Positions 14,791-14,980 of a stretch of DNA of 14,980 nucleotides are shown in pieces. The DNA comes from Candidatus Latescibacterota bacterium (GTDB taxonomy: Bacteria; Latescibacterota; UBA2968; UBA8231). The position numbers were made by a program, and so were the translations under genes. Where the stretch lies: positions 1 to 14,980 of the forward strand of contig JAJDYK010000279.1 of the NCBI GenBank assembly GCA_022825185.1. Reading direction: 5' to 3'. How positions within the stretch are numbered: position 1 is the stretch's first letter; each line of letters begins with the position of its first letter. The notes below the pieces were generated by a model. The model was not told where the DNA came from. It did no database searches and worked only from the letters and a program-made list of their open reading frames with translations.

Positions 14791-14980
14791 TCAATAGACC
14801 AGCGATAGGGTGCCCGAGCGCTCCGTGGAGACATTGTCCAAGTCGATGGCGAGCCGGTAGAGATAGAGGCCCGGAGGAGCGACTTGGCCTTGGCTGTCGC
14901 GGCCATCCCACTTGATTTGGAGGCTGCCAGCGGTCGAGTCGTCGGTTTGGATCTGGGCGACGCGGCGACCAGACAGATCG
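14791..14980 (-). CDS. Secreted/surface protein with C-terminal FlgD-Ig-like domain (5'-truncated by window edge)
   Basis: On the minus strand the frame is open from the window edge to the TGA at 14793-14791, giving the last 62 residues of a longer protein. They read DLSGRRVAQIQ, then KWDGRDSQGQVAPPGLYLYR and end LSLVY. This is the second half of a FlgD-Ig domain. It aligns well by eye with the last part of the gene at 2-538 (DLGGRLVGQ, WDGRNVDGQLVPPGIYL, ending VAY); both end TAT-TGA. It therefore encodes the C-terminus of an exported protein, as in that gene. The glycosyltransferase gene follows 96 bp downstream on the same strand. The rest of the protein is outside the window and cannot be judged. 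Confidence 0.82.
   Translation of the reverse strand, partial: DLSGRRVAQIQTDDSTAGSLQIKWDGRDSQGQVAPPGLYLYRLAIDLDNVSTERSGTLSLVY

Overview
The window looks like chromosomal DNA of an uncultured bacterium with a Gram-negative envelope, perhaps from the FCB side of the tree (Latescibacterota, Zixibacteria or KSB1-like lineages). This placement is an inference from gene content: C-terminal FlgD-Ig-like domains ('TPNGDG'), many TPR lipoproteins, a CRTAC1-type FG-GAP/ASPIC-UnbV protein and a large predicted outer-membrane barrel. It was not tested by any search. No rRNA, tRNA, CRISPR array, insertion sequence or phage gene was seen.

Layout. Two gene trains run toward each other. Plus strand (1-7878): the 3' end of a FlgD-Ig surface protein gene, a 916-aa predicted barrel protein of unknown family, a small lipoprotein whose ribosome-binding site overlaps the barrel gene's stop, a strong hairpin plus T-run, a two-domain parvulin lipoprotein chaperone, and a membrane-anchored SGNH/GDSL hydrolase with TPR segments. 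Minus strand (14980 down to 7853): the 3' end of a second FlgD-Ig surface protein gene, a GT-C membrane glycosyltransferase fused to TPRs, a short remnant of an ASPIC/UnbV-type gene, two TPR lipoproteins coupled by ATGA, and a CRTAC1-like FG-GAP lipoprotein starting one base after the preceding stop. The two trains meet tail to tail with a 26-bp coding overlap.

Working together. Almost every product carries a signal peptide, lipobox or membrane anchor, so the region is devoted to the cell envelope. A reasonable but unproven reading is surface-protein export, folding and decoration: the barrel and lipoprotein at the outer membrane, parvulin as folding factor, GT-C enzyme and SGNH hydrolase adding or trimming groups, TPR lipoproteins as scaffolds, and FG-GAP and FlgD-Ig proteins as displayed products.

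Most interesting points: the ASPIC/UnbV gene remnant at 12411-12569; the TMTC-like GT-C-TPR fusion beside TPR lipoproteins rich in D-S-T tripeptides; the terminator-like hairpin just before the parvulin gene; the unassigned barrel/lipoprotein pair; and the related FlgD-Ig proteins at both ends.
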